Notes: generated by a model from the letters alone, not told the origin. Numbered from the stretch's first letter, positions 51,801 through 63,360 are shown. The stretch is DNA of 64,000 nucleotides from Watersipora subatra (GCF_963576615.1 NW_027045370.1:1-64000); one strand, 5' to 3'. Numbers and translations are program-made.

Positions 51801-54800
51801 CTCATGTCATGTTGGCGGTACAGTTGATGAGCAGTCGGACTTATAGTTTGTCCGTTCAGATAACCACAATTGTAGTTAAATATTTGAATTGCATTCAGTG
51901 TATGAATTCCATTCACCAGGCAACTAGAGAATCCCTTTTGATTCGTTAGCAAACAGACAAAGGTTAGTAAAGGTTTACGAGAGCAACCTTTCCTAGGCCA
52001 TCTTTTCACCATCTGTAGTACATTGAGTCTTCAGGTGATATCGTGGTAAGTCATTTGATGAACTGCTTTCCTGTTTGTTCCAGGCTGACTGTTAGCTGTC
52101 AATTAATTGGTCGAACGCCACATGACCACATCTGTGGTACATTGATGTTTAAACCGACAATCATTCCTTATGATGGTAAGCAAAGTAATCTGGCAGGTTT
52201 TTGTCTACTTGAAAGGTGTGTTAATTATTATCTGGTAGAGTTTGGTGTTTACTTGAATGTTATGTTAATTGTTATCTGGTAGTGTGGTGTTTACTTGAAT
52301 GTTATGTTAATGATTATCTGGTAGAGTTTGGTGTTTACTTGAGTGTTATGTTAATTATTATGTGGTAGTTTGGTGCTTACTTGAGTTTTATGTTACTTAT
52401 TATCGGGTAAAGTTAGGTGTTTATTTGAATTCTGTGTTAATAATAAATTATAATGAAATAAGAAGTGGAAGCTAATAAGTTACTTCATTTTGTCCGTAGA
52501 TATTACAGCACAGAATACATATTCATTTATTGTCAATGTAATAACAGCATGGAGAGGAAACATCATATTGGGGCAGTAGAATATTTTAAAGTAGAGTTTC
52601 TTTTGCGTTCTTTCTGGGTTTCAATGCCTTGGAAACTTCAATAATATACTCTACAGTATAATTGGACTTTAAAGTTTATAGAACGGCTTAATTCTGCAGA
52701 TACTGATAAATATTTATATGCACTGTAGCGAGCAGGCATTCAATGGATAGGAACCATCTTGGAGAAACAGGCGTAGGCTGCTGCGCCATCACAGACAGTG
52801 CAGTAGAGAACGCTGTAGATAGATCTTCTGCCGATATTCTCTCCGATTCCTCTGGGAACAGTGATGTTGAACTTACTGACACGGCTGAAACTCCAGCAAT
52901 GCGGTGAGCATGAGCAACTTTGTCAGCCTGACCTCCTTATCTACTTGGAATGTTTAAGATCATCGTATTTCAGCAAAAAGAATGAAGTAGCTTGGCGATG
53001 TAATTACAGTTGCAAATAGTTAATGTGATTGTTTCTACTTGCATCAGTTTACTGGACATTTAATCTTTTTCGAAATTTTTTTAAAGCATTAGTGCAATAA
53101 AATGACTATTAAAATACATGACTACGGACATTGCATTAATTCATGTTTGTGAATGCAAGTAAAATTTTATAGGGTGAGCTCCAGCAAATCTATCTATAAC
53201 AGCTACAAGTTCACACACACAGTAAATAGTATTTATAGTAAATAGCTACTATCAGTTTTAGTAGCTTTTAGCTCTCTGTATGACAGGCCTTAACTCACTC
53301 TGTATGACAGGCCTTAACTCACTCTGTATGACAGGCTTTAACTCACTCTGTATGACCGGCCTTAACTTACTCTGTATGACAGGCTTTAACTTACTCTGTA
53401 TGACAGGCTTTAACTTACTCTGTATGACAGGCTTTAACTCACTCTGTATGACCGGCCTTAACTTACTCTGTATGACAGGCTTTAACTTACTCTGTATGAC
53501 AGGCTTTAACTTACTCTGTATGACAGCCCTTAACTTGCTCCGTATGACAGGCCTTAACTTACTCCGTATGACAGGCTTTAACTTACTCTGTATGACAGGC
53601 CTTAACTTACTCTGTATGACAGGCCTTAACTTACTCTGTACGACAGCCCTTAACTTGCTCCGTATGACAGGCTTTAACTTACTCTGTATGACAGCCCTTA
53701 ACTTACTCTGTATGACAGGCCTTAACTTACTCTGTATGACAGGCCTTAACTTGCTCCGTATGACCGGCCTTAACCTACTTTTTCTGCCTGCGGAGATCTA
53801 GAACGGTATAGCAGTGGCACTAGTGGTGATAGTTCTGTGCAAACACTTCCTACTGAAATGGATAACAATTCCGTTTCTTCAATACCTCAGGTAATACTGA
53901 CCTTTATTGATTTATTGAACAGGCATTTATTATTAATTTCAATAACTCTGCACGCATTGTTCAGTCATTGTTAAGTGTCAGTAAGATGCGAATGGATATT
54001 TGAATAAATTACAAAGACAATTTGAATCAATGTCGTTGTTTATTTGGCAAAACACAGTTTTGTTAACCTAATAATTATATTACATGTTTTATATAGTATG
54101 CTTTTAAGTTGTTGTTGTTAAGGCAGAAAAAACTAGCTGGATTCTGTAAAGTCTGACCTTTTTTAACCAATCAATTTATTCTCTCTCAAAACCAACAGTA
54201 AAACTTACACAACAAAATTTCCTTAAAAACGCTAATAATAACAACTAATGATAATAAAAAATCTAACAAGAATGTCATGGCCTTCGCCTGGTAAAGGCTA
54301 ATTCGCACTCGTCCATTTATTTGTCAATGTGACGCGTTATTTCGTGTGTCTAGCCACAACAGCCTCAACTCTTACACATTTTGACACATTTTTTAAATGT
54401 AAGTCAGTGGCTGTCATTTGTTGCTTTTCTTCTTAACGCCACAAAAAACGTAGCGATCATGTATCTTTTGTAATTAACTTGAAACTTTCAGAGCTACAAA
54501 CTATTTGATACATTTTACATGATTAACTTATGTTTTAGCTCTGTCACAACTGCTAGTTACATTTTTCTTAGTCAAATAGTATTTGAACATTGTGCTTTAC
54601 CAACTTATGTAAACTTTGTTGAACGCAAATAATATTGAAAGTTAGCCTATCTATAAATTATTTATCTGTAATTTTTAAAAAAGAATTGAATTCTATGTTA
54701 GAGCATTAAATGAGGTGTCTCTAGACTATTGTTCACTTGGGGGCAAAATCTGAGTTTTTCAGAAGTATTAAAGACCACCAACTAAGGTGAAATCTACAGT

Positions 54801-57293
54801 TTGGTAACAGTAATGGTATACAACTTGTTAAGTAAGTTATTGCCATAATAAGTCTACGCCATAATAAGCTAAGGCGGGTAAGGTATATCATGTAACAATT
54901 AATTCGATAATGTTTTGCTAGACTAACACAAGGAAGAGCAGCTCGCTAGAAGCAGTAAGCGTAGTGCGCAAGTCTAGATTACTTTCATTGATCGCTTACT
55001 AGCATCATATTTCAAAATATTTTATTAGAAAGTCTAGATATCTTTTATCATTTGAGATTCTCTGTACCGTTTTAGGTGATCTGACTGCCAGGATGTTTCA
55101 AGATTAAAATTAACATAACTTGATAAATTTGATCGCATTTAAAATGCTCAGAAGAAAATCACTTTTTCAAAAATGACGTCAATAGTCGCACTTCATGTTT
55201 GTCCCTCTCGTTGTGACATTGGCTGTTCATTCAATCTGCAGTGTTACACATCTCTATATATAGTGACATATGTTTTATTTTGTATTTGCTCAGGATTGTT
55301 TAAATAAAACTTCAAGTATAGTCCCAGATACGTACACTGCTATAGATATTTCAAATGATTTAAAGATATTTTGGTTAGAATTTGTCCCATTGTTTTCCTC
55401 TAAATGCTGTGTAAACATATGAGTACCCAATGCTGGTGTGAACGTATGAGTACCCAATGCTGGTGTGAACGTATGATTACCCAATGCTGGTGTGAACGTA
55501 TACATATCACATATAAAAAATATGCACGACTATTAATGCCATTTTGAGGAAATCTGGGTGCGTTTTTTCTTTCTGAGCATTTGAACTGCGATCAAGTTTT
55601 TTCGCCTTTAAATATCTTTAAACATCCTGACAGTCAGATCACTTGAGACAGTAAATGAAATCTCAAGATAGAACAGTATCCTCACATTGTAATAAAATCT
55701 TTAAAAACTTGACATAAACCTTTAATGTGAAGCCTCCATTGAGTCTAACAAATGCTAAATATCATAGTTATGAGAGCTTTTTGTTTCACAGCTAACAAAA
55801 ATTCATCTAAATCGAACTAAATGCAGCGCAAAATAGAATGTTCAAACTACTGAAATTTACCTATTAAGATGCTTGATGTGGAGGCTTTGTTTGAAAAGAA
55901 AGTCCTGGCTTGCCCTGATGTTACACCAGAGCAGTTAGCATAGCCTATAAACATTAAACTATTGATGAATATCTTGAGCTATATTTTTCAATAATTGGCC
56001 GTAGAGATAAATGCATTCCACATGCTGATGAGGCTACGCAACTTGGTTGTAACGTAACATTTTGTACCTTAATCAAGTGAAAAAACTACCATATTTTTTC
56101 TGCAGTCGTAAGGAGTATTCAATTGGAATAAAATGCCACCCATGTGCCATATACATGTACACATACCCACAACGTGTAGGGAATCTGAAAGCGCCCTAGA
56201 AGTGATAGCAGTTTGTTTTTTTCCTAAAAAGTCGGAAGTTATGAACCTGACACTCATTGACCAGTACTCTCTTCAGTGCTCACTGTGTGTAGTTATAGCA
56301 AGAGGAATAAGATCGCCAAGAAATATCTCAAACATGAAATTTGACTGTTGCTGACAGTGTGTATTGCCAATTCGTTTCAGGTGGCGGTTAATCTCAGTGA
56401 ATTACCTCCTCACACTGTTGAAAATCGAGGAAAAATACAGATTGAAGCAGTCGAGTCTACACCACATGCGCTGTCATCTGTTGATTCTGATGAGTTAGAC
56501 ATTACTCGGTCTTTCTCAGATCCGTTTGCTATTTACCAGTTAGAGGAGGGGGATGTTGACATCCAAACAGCCAGGAGTGTCCAAGGATGTCATGATCAGG
56601 ATGATATAAATGGAGGGGTTACTCTAGACAATTCTGATACTATTGCCTCTGAAGATTTTTCTAGCCTAGCTAGGGATGTAGCTATTCCTCAGTTAACCTC
56701 ATCAAATTATGCAGAGGAGAGCTCACCATCAAACGTTCTCACTTCTAGGGATAATACTGACTCTGTTGTGAAAGCTAGCGACACTAATCAGGCAGAGTCT
56801 AACAGCTCATGCACAGCAAGTGCCGATGCTTATGCAATGAGGGACAAAGCGCGTAATACCCAGAAAGTTTCTGAATCTGAAACCACGCAGGCTCAAGTAA
56901 AAAGCTGTGATGACCTTGCAATAGATATGCAATATGCTGAGAATACACATGGTAGTGAGGAGATGAAAGGCCGAGGTGTGTATGGAAAAGATGGAAATGA
57001 TGTAACCATCATCAAAAAAAATAATCTGAAGTTTTGCATGTTTATTAGTTTTTACTTTTATGAACACTTTCATTATTTACCTCCAGACTTTCCTCTGCTT
57101 TCACTTTCACCAGAAAACATAAGTAATGTAGCTTGAAAGCACAAATAAATCCAATCATTTTTTTTAGAAAAAGTGAAAGATGAATCATCGGTGTCATCAA
57201 ACAGCACTGATGGCACTCTCATTACTAGTTCATTGGAGAATCCTCCCGTTCCAAGGCAATCCATACTGAGAGCGTGTGGTGATATTAAAAATG
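48418..57293 (+). CDS. HECW: HECW1/2-like E3 ubiquitin ligase, N-terminal part
   Basis: Eight exons encode about 582 codons of a HECW (NEDL) family HECT ligase, which ubiquitinates target proteins through C-terminal WW and HECT domains. The HECW N-terminal domain is seen in LTIYWDIKANVSAKDWIGLY, YRNRGVSGSKKGDLVW and ETRICFRYYHGNTGNLRAVT. The C2 domain begins VRKGMFFNPDPYVKIRVEPG and ends HDHICGTLMFKP. A long disordered acidic, Ser-rich segment follows. Phases fit across all visible joins except one: about 45 residues in the middle of C2 have no exon. WW and HECT exons are not seen before 64000, so they lie beyond the right edge or are lost. Confidence 0.8.
48812..49406. other. HECW intron 1
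   Basis: This is AT-rich sequence with no other feature recognised. Confidence 0.55.
49407..49517 (+). CDS. HECW: HECW exon 2
   Basis: Phase 1 to 1. It encodes QAHPGKWLDYRNRGVSGSKK and GDLVWPFNRIASVFTE, aligning with the vertebrate FWDSKNRGVTGTQKGQIVW. Confidence 0.85.
49746..49847 (+). CDS. HECW: HECW exon 3
   Basis: Phase 1 to 1. It encodes ETRICFRYYHGNTGNLRAVT and EPILVRNSL, aligning with [20 protein letters not shown]. The donor must be G|GTGTAAG for the frame to fit exon 4. Confidence 0.85.
50252..50421 (+). CDS. HECW: HECW exon 4 (C2 domain start)
   Basis: Phase 1 to 0. It encodes VRKGMFFNPDPYVKIRVEPG and CDNTTEPRWHNE. The KKGMFFNPDPYLKM motif of vertebrate HECW is nearly unchanged. 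The donor is GAG|GTACAT. Confidence 0.85.
50422..52083. other. HECW intron lacking an expected C2 exon
   Basis: Vertebrate proteins have about 45 residues between exon 4 and the next visible exon (the strands around DVLEIEIKDKF). No such segment was found on either strand. At 50525-50755 a repeat relic contains two related units (TATTTTTCAACCCTT and TATTAGA(A/G)GTG). The rest is featureless. Confidence 0.6.
52084..52175 (+). CDS. HECW: HECW exon 5 (C2 domain end)
   Basis: It enters in phase 2 after TTGTTCCAG and leaves in phase 1. It encodes LTVSCQLIGRTPHDHICGTL and MFKPTIIPYD, aligning with the vertebrate SYNLGRRLPADHVSGYLQF. The entry phase does not fit exon 4, consistent with a missing exon. 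Confidence 0.75.
52190..52430. repeat. Short tandem repeat in HECW intron
   Basis: About four to five imperfect copies of roughly 50 bp contain TTATCTGGTAGAGTTTGGTG and TTTACTTGAATGTTATGTTA. Confidence 0.75.
52729..52903 (+). CDS. HECW: HECW exon 6 (linker)
   Basis: It starts after GCACTGTAG (a later AG would give an early stop) and ends ATGCG|GTGAGC, phase 1 to 2. It encodes SRHSMDRNHLGETGVGCC, SSADILSDSSGNSDVEL and TDTAETPAMR, a disordered acidic linker. The call rests on frame and position rather than on conserved residues. Confidence 0.6.
53275..53785. repeat. 24-bp minisatellite (block D, about 21 copies)
   Basis: This is the same unit as 24808-25795, about half as long. The first and last units match the ends of the longer array, so internal units were lost or gained. 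Confidence 0.95.
53796..53890 (+). pseudogene. KIF21 exon e8 copy inside HECW
   Basis: This is identical in length and splice sites to 25810-25904. In a HECW transcript it would follow a phase 2 donor, and the first codons would run CGA TCT AGA ACG GTA TAG, a stop, so it cannot contribute HECW protein. Confidence 0.85.
55012..55720. mobile_element. Foldback/MITE-like element
   Basis: The left arm (55060-55150, GATCTGACTGCCAGGATGTT) is repeated inverted in the right arm (55565-55650, AACATCCTGACAGTCAGATC). A three-copy 28-bp repeat containing GTACCCAATGCTGGTGTGAA lies inside at 55420-55500. It is related to the interior of 45581-46370. No transposase is seen. Its left edge coincides with the end of block D. 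Confidence 0.55.
55721..56380. other. HECW intron, remainder
   Basis: No feature is recognised. Several short open frames have no recognisable similarity. Confidence 0.5.
56398..56975 (+). CDS. HECW: HECW exon 7 (long disordered acidic region)
   Basis: The frame is open from upstream of 56381 to 56975, ending CGA G|GTGTGT. It encodes ELPPHTVENRGKIQIEAVES, SVDSDELDITRSFSDPFAI and many Ser/Asp/Glu/Thr residues, like the low-complexity region between the C2 and WW domains of HECW. The acceptor AATCTCAG|T at 56397 fits exon 6 in phase. A stronger-looking acceptor TTCGTTTCAG at 56380 would need a phase 0 donor. Confidence 0.7.
57168..57293 (+). CDS. HECW: HECW exon 8 (disordered region)
   Basis: After ATTTTTTTTAG, phase 1 to 1. 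It encodes KVKDESSVSSNSTDGTLITS and ENPPVPRQSILRACGDIKN, ending AATG|GTAAAT. It continues the Ser-rich segment of exon 7. No later HECW exon is recognised. Confidence 0.65.
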
Positions 57294-59868
57294 GTAAATA
57301 ATAAATATGGAAATATTCTTTGTGAAATATTCAATGTTAACGACTCCAACATCCAAAATATATTATAAAAATACATTTATACCCATGATACACACATCTT
57401 TAATGATCATATATCATTGTACATGCTCTGCACATCTGCAACAATTATGTAATAACATATTATTGCCAATACCGGAAACTGTCATAAAACAATATATTGT
57501 TTTTGTATTATACACATAAACAAGTAGTATTAATTTTAGTGTTTCTATAGATTATATTGGTATGTATCTTGGTATGTAAATATAGGATTTAAACGCACTG
57601 TAAATATTCATGGCGTGGTTTCACAATTCAACTGTAGTATAAAAGAGCCAACAGAGTTATATAATGATAATATTTATTGATCACATGACTTTCCTTCTGG
57701 AATGTTCCTTATTTAACAGAACTACTGTATATAAAGGATTGTAGAACGTAATAAAAGTGAAATCTATGCACGTAAGAAAAGTGACTAATATTATTACTAG
57801 CTCAGTTTTTTTCATATATTCCTATGAATAAAGAGTAAGTAATATATTATTTACCTCAACTATTAGTCTACCATTAAACTGTGTTGTTGAAGTTCTTACT
57901 ACATCTCTCACTCTCTTGTCTATATGTTGCAGTATAACTTTGACATGGTACTTGCTTGTTCAAATGTTAGCCAAGATTTGCTCTATACATCATCAGCACC
58001 TGACTACTAGATATTTAGACCCTCAATAGCTCGGGTAAAGAAAACAGGCTATCAATAGCTGAACAGGCTGAACAATTTTGCTATTCAAACATACGAATGG
58101 GTTGCTAATCAACTAAAAAAGGTGGTCTAAAAAAAAAATAAAAAAAACTAAATCAACTGGGTCAGCATAAGTTATTAACAATGACTCAGGTTAGAGCTGA
58201 ACTGCTGCCGACATCACACAGCTGACCGGGATCTTTGCATGCTGACTGCTGTAAAGAATTTTGAATTACATGAAAAAATATTATGTTTAATCTTTGACCT
58301 TGACATCAGACTAGGTGTAGCTGCTGATAGGGTAACTGTCAGCGGCTTTATAAAGGAAGGCAAGTATTTAAACCTGTGAGCAGCTTGCATGGCCCTACAC
58401 TTAGACTGAGTTTTTCCATACCATGTGAGAGTAATGCATGAGGAGTATTCCCACTGCCCCTCTTTGCTCTGGCGTCAGAAATTCAGCATATTTATAGATT
58501 ACCATGTAACTACAATTTATCAGGATTTAACTATTCAACATACTCTGAGCTGAGACTTTAATATAAATAAAATGAATGAAATAAATAAGTAAAATGACTT
58601 ACATTAATATTCAAGAATATGGTGAAAACTCTATACATAAATTATCTGATAAAACAATAATACAGCATGCACAAGAAATATAACAAAATAAAATATAACA
58701 TAAGACGGTATAGTATTTAGCTATTAAGTAAAACCTCTGGCTCCAGAGAGTACCAGAATTAGTGAATGGACACAAACGGTAACAGTTACTGGAGATGATA
58801 TAAATATTATAACTAAAAATAAAATGGTAACTAGGTGCACTTTATGATTTCATACACTCACCTTGAAATTTCTTTATAAAAGGAGTAGATGACTCCATCA
58901 GGATGCTGTATCGTTATAAAAACAAAAACGTTACTTATTTAGTTATTAATGTTTTGCTAGCCTCAAAAAGGGCACGGCTAGAGCCTGTTGCAATGAGTCA
59001 GTGCTTGAATACTATTAATTGATAGGAAAACCCAAAGTGACATAAAATTATTTCTACTGTTTTAGTTACTAACAGCTGGTTTTCATTCACTGCTACAAGA
59101 AAAATGTGGTGACCCAACTATTCTCCTACTGTGTCTGGCATGTGTTCATACATTCGACCTTGTCATGTTCAGCTGCGGTTCACATGCAGAAATTCATAAA
59201 CTGCCATATGTTCCTTTAAATATTAGAAGTTTACCAAAATGATTGAATTTCAATATCAATTTGAATAGCTACCAATTTCAATGTATTGAATAATTCTGGA
59301 AACCTAGTCAACAGATCTTACCAATGAGCTCCAGAGTTAATCACTTGGATTCAGGAGGAGATCACACCGACTAACTTGTTACCTTATTAATAACTAGGGC
59401 TCTGGCAGTCTAGTAAGCTATGAGAGATCATCATGTGTGCCAATAAAATACAAACAATTACTCTACCATCTATACTCAATAATTCTAAACTACTGGAAGG
59501 TGAACAAGAAGCACGCATGGTATTGATGCAGAACGCTGCGAGTTCATATCCTGCGTGATATAATCTTTTTTCAAATGTAACCCTGCGCTTTTATACAGAC
59601 AGACATGGTTCTTATTATAGTAAATATTACAAGTAATACCCATCAGTCACATTGTTGTTGATAAATTTGATGATGCTTCATGTATATAGAAACCCTTGTT
59701 GAGTAGCAAGAGCAGCCCGTATTGTAAGCACTCACCTCTATTATATGCTCTGGTTAATAAGTATTTGCTTTGCTATTGTTACCTGCTTATCTTTGCCAAA
59801 ACTTAGAAAATCAACTAGCTTTAAAATAATGTTTACATTACGAGCCTGCAGAAAGCATGTGCTCCTAA
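57294..59868. other. Non-coding stretch downstream of HECW exon 8
   Basis: This is AT-rich with no WW-domain coding seen. Near 59495-59560 a segment ending GAGTTCATATCC could be a tRNA-derived SINE head, a weak call. It probably belongs to a long HECW intron. Confidence 0.5.
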
Positions 59869-60221
59869 AGCCTGGTTCCCATATCGGCTGCGAGACTCCG
59901 GCGGTAATAATGTGCAGCAAATCGTTTGCGACGCTAGGCTCCGGTGGCTTCTGTTCACATAAAGCTGCATCGCTAATAACCGAATAAAGAATGTTCGCTC
60001 GCTATGCTGTTTCGATAATGCTGACCTTTACCTGTACAGTGCACTTTGAGAAGGTTTTGCCTGCGGCTCTCGCAAAATTTGAATAGCTCTAAACTCTTGC
60101 GTTGACTGCCGGCAACTACCGGCGGTACCCGGCGTGTAGGTTCACAATTCATCTCTGATAGCCTGCAGTGCTGTCGCCGGTGCTGTTGCCGGTGCTTTGC
60201 GGCATATATTGGAACCGAGCT
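59869..60221. mobile_element. MITE-like element flanked by TAA (third copy)
   Basis: Related to 7000-7359 across its whole length but clearly diverged. It begins AGCCTGGTTCCCATATCGG and ends ATATTGGAACCGAGCT, with TAA on both sides (59866-59868 and 60222-60224). The independent site supports a mobile family with a TAA target. Confidence 0.65.
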
Positions 60222-60294
60222 TAATAGATATTGATATCCCACCAAATGTAGGGGTCAACATATTTATATTGGTTATAAGACCTATAAAAAATAA

Positions 60295-60378
60295 TGCAGC
60301 ATAAATGATTTGAACTCGTGATTGTCAGCCCGCAAGACCAACCCACCAATTACTGCGTAACCCAATTGCCTTCCATGT
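60295..60378 (-). mobile_element. tRNA-derived SINE head
   Basis: On the minus strand it reads TTACGCAGTAATTGG (A-box-like), then TTGGTCTTGCGGGCTGACAA (anticodon-arm-like) and CGAGTTCAAAT (B-box-like), in tRNA spacing. The T stem and acceptor stem do not pair, so it is not a functional tRNA. Confidence 0.45.
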
Positions 60379-61458
60379 GTTAGAACTATTGTGCATATGC
60401 TTATTATCTGCCCTTTTATTTGACACTCCTGTCATGCTCTCAAACCAAACTAGACTGCCGAGGTACCACTAGCTTTTGTTATAATGAAAGTGTGTATGTC
60501 CATCTATCTGAAGTCACAGTTAGAAGTTGGGATAAAATATTGCTTCATACTGGATTCACACTTGTGACACTCGGTTTAGTAGTCAAACACTCTAACACCT
60601 GCACTAATCAAACAACCTGAGTACCTCATCACTCATCATCAACATCATCGCACACTCCAATGGAGACATCTACAAGATCAACAGGTCCACTGACTCTTTA
60701 TTTTGACAGTCAAGGCTCCTAGCTGTATGAAGTGCAGGCCACAGGGCTGAGAAAAACATAAACTGAACATAATTGAAACTAAAATAAACTGACAGATTCA
60801 ACAGTGATGTATGATTGGGTGCAAAATAATTTTGCATCACGTTGTTCTTCTAAAAGTACACGTAAAAGTATAGAGGCAATTTCATGGCAGGTCTAAACCT
60901 CATGGGCTTACATAGAGCAAAACCATTCATCCTGTCTACTGGTGTCAATACGCGACTGTTGGCATGTAATGCTTATCAATCAACATCTGCTGTTAGCCCT
61001 GTCACTATCTCGGTCTATGCATTTATCATGCCTTGCAATAAATAATTGTTTTGATAGACTTTAACGCATAGCGTAATATCCTTACACTCATGCAGGCAAT
61101 CGTACATACATGTAGTTATTTTCACCGTAAACATAAGTAATCGTGGCAGCTTATAGGCTATTAGCCAATAACGTACGAATATCAATGATATATCGATATA
61201 CGCACCGGCACCTTACGCCTAGAATAGCTTAATGCTAGGGTCACGGGCAATACATTAGTCACTGAAGCGCGCATTTCGTTTGCAATTGTTGTTTACAACC
61301 GAAAAGTCCCACCATAGTACAGGAAAAAGCAGGTAATCTGCGACTATGTATTTATTTCCATCACATTGACTGTAGAGTAACCATGTTTCTACAAAGCTCA
61401 AATAAAAAACACTTAGCCTACATAACTGATTTATGCAACTCTTGCTTAAAAACCCATG
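60379..61458. other. Non-coding stretch
   Basis: No feature is recognised in this AT-rich stretch. Confidence 0.45.
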
Positions 61459-62750
61459 GGTGGATATGGAGAATTTACGTTATGTGTAACTAAAAACTAA
61501 CACAAATCCACACACGACATCAGTGTTGAATGTGCTTTGTCATTTTAATCTATTTTGACTATATTATTCAGTTTACACACTTTTGCTTAGCTTGTGGGAA
61601 CTGAATTGATCATTACTGGTTCAAGTACTAGAGAAGGTTGTTGTATGGAAATACTGTGAAAACAAGATACCGATAGGGAATGTAGCCAGACCACAGGATA
61701 AGCATATAATACGTTCAAGCAGCAAGACGCCAAAGGACATTAAAAGATTCGATAATTAGAAAATGTCAATTGAAAATTATGAACTTCAGAATTGGAAGAA
61801 ATCAATCATAGAAATTGCGTCAACACTAGATAGAGAACATGCCAAAGAGAAACCGAAGCAGTTAGACCTACCAACCACTATCATCAAAAGGCCACCATAA
61901 AAACATTAGAGACGAGTCAAATGAGTCACATATAGATCTGCCACTTCTGTCAAACATGACCTAGATACCAGGAGTAAGTCACGAGCTCCACCCTACATGT
62001 CAACATCACATGCACCAGCTGAAGACTTAGGCAAACAAGATATCTTCACACGCCTGACAGAAAGCATCGAACCTTAACACTCTACCTACACCCACAGGCT
62101 AACCATCCTACATGCCAGACATCTATAAAAGAGAACAGCTCCAATGACTCAGCACCTCCTCTATCCCCATCTCTATCTCCGGCTCTAGCTTGAGTTCTGG
62201 CTCTCTCTCTTCCCGAGGGCCCCATTGGACGCTTTCCCATCTGCCTGCTGAGGAGCCTTTCTCTTTTCTCTACCAATGGAGCCTCCTTCTCCTCCACCAG
62301 CTGAGCCTCCTCTACGCCACTATCTCAACTGTCGACACTCTCTACCTATGACCTCTCACGACTCTCGTTTGACTATCGAAACTCGCAGCCGCATGGACCG
62401 AGCCAAGCAAACACAGACGACCGTTCGAGTAAGGATGTAATTTTTATTAGCTCTTCTAATTGTTTTGTCATTAATGTTATTGTTTTAGAATTTTGTTAGT
62501 TGTGTATTTTAATTGTTTGACTTATAGAATAAAGAAGTAACTTGTACTGGTAAATATCAGCATTACTTACGATAGCTTAACACCTTCACTATACCTGAAC
62601 CAGTAATAATCAAATTAGCACCCACAAGCTAAGTAAAAGTGCACAAACTAAACATAGTCAAAATAGAATAATATGACAAGCAAATTCAACACTGATGTTG
62701 TGTGTGGATTCAGATTAGTTATGCATAACATAATTTCTCCACAACCACAC
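61459..62750. mobile_element. Composite foldback element with LTR-like core
   Basis: Arms 61459-61637 and 62583-62750 are imperfect inverted repeats of about 170 bp (CACAAGCTAAG and CTTAGCTTGTG, and an ACATCAGTGTTGAAT block). The core holds a TATA-like TATAAAAGAG at about 62126, a C/T-rich segment, a possible donor CGA|GTAAGG and AATAAAG at about 62529, an arrangement like an LTR. No protein is recognised in it. Confidence 0.45.
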
Positions 62751-63360
62751 ATAAAAAGGTGTTAAGCTATTGTAAGTGCCAAGTTATGGCTAGATTAATT
62801 GGTTCAAAGTGTATGATTATATTTTATAGGCCTAGTATAAAAACAATGGCTGCTGGAAAAATACGTTTTTCGACCGAAAATCCTCGAAACTAAACGAAAT
62901 GACATAACATCACTCTTTCTTTAAACAAAAAAGAAATCAAGCAGAAAAGCTAAGCAAGTATGAGTATTAAACATATGAAACCTACGTAGCAAAAAATTAA
63001 AGCCAGACATGACTATTTATATAACACTCAATAAACTAACCAAGTTGGGGGTACGAAAAACTATATGAGTACTAGTAGGTACTAGTAGTACTAAATGATT
63101 ACTAGTACTAAACAGAAACAACGACGAAATAACTAAAAGGATGATTATTGAAACTACCAGTTAGAAATCAAAATCAAACTAAAACCTTTTGACAGGTTTA
63201 TGTTTGGAAGAATTTAGTCTTTAAACCTAAGCAGCTTTCCCACAATTTTGCCTGACCTAGTTAATGGCACTCATAAATTTGACTCTTAAAACTTTTCAAA
63301 GTCTGCACCTAGCGTTGCTTTGCTGGTAGAGGAATTGCCCATAGCTATGTCTCTGTAGGA
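62751..63360. other. Non-coding stretch
   Basis: GGTGTTAAGCTATTGTAAG at about 62757-62778 is the inverted copy of CTTACGATAGCTTAACACC at about 62566, so the right arm of the preceding element is itself flanked by inverted repeats. Nothing further is recognised. Confidence 0.45.

Larger units (their letters stand above)
53019..55011. repeat. Copy of KIF21 segment in a HECW intron (block D)
   Basis: This is nearly base-for-base the same as 24552-27028 apart from a shorter 24-bp array. It contains KIF21 exon e8 with splice sites and the whole following intron. The left edge is at TTAATGTGATTG (53019). The right edge is at AGCATCATAT (about 55011), next to a foldback element. Confidence 0.9.

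Noticed and set aside
53796-53890. KIF21 e8 copy as a genuine HECW exon
   Set aside because: The phase does not fit HECW exon 6, and splicing it in would give a stop within six codons.
60295-60378. Functional tRNA gene on the minus strand
   Set aside because: A- and B-box-like motifs are present but the acceptor and T stems do not pair, so a SINE head is the better reading.
62082-62297. 71-codon minus-strand frame rich in Arg/Glu/Gly
   Set aside because: It is the antisense of a C/T-rich stretch in the LTR-like core; composition alone explains it.
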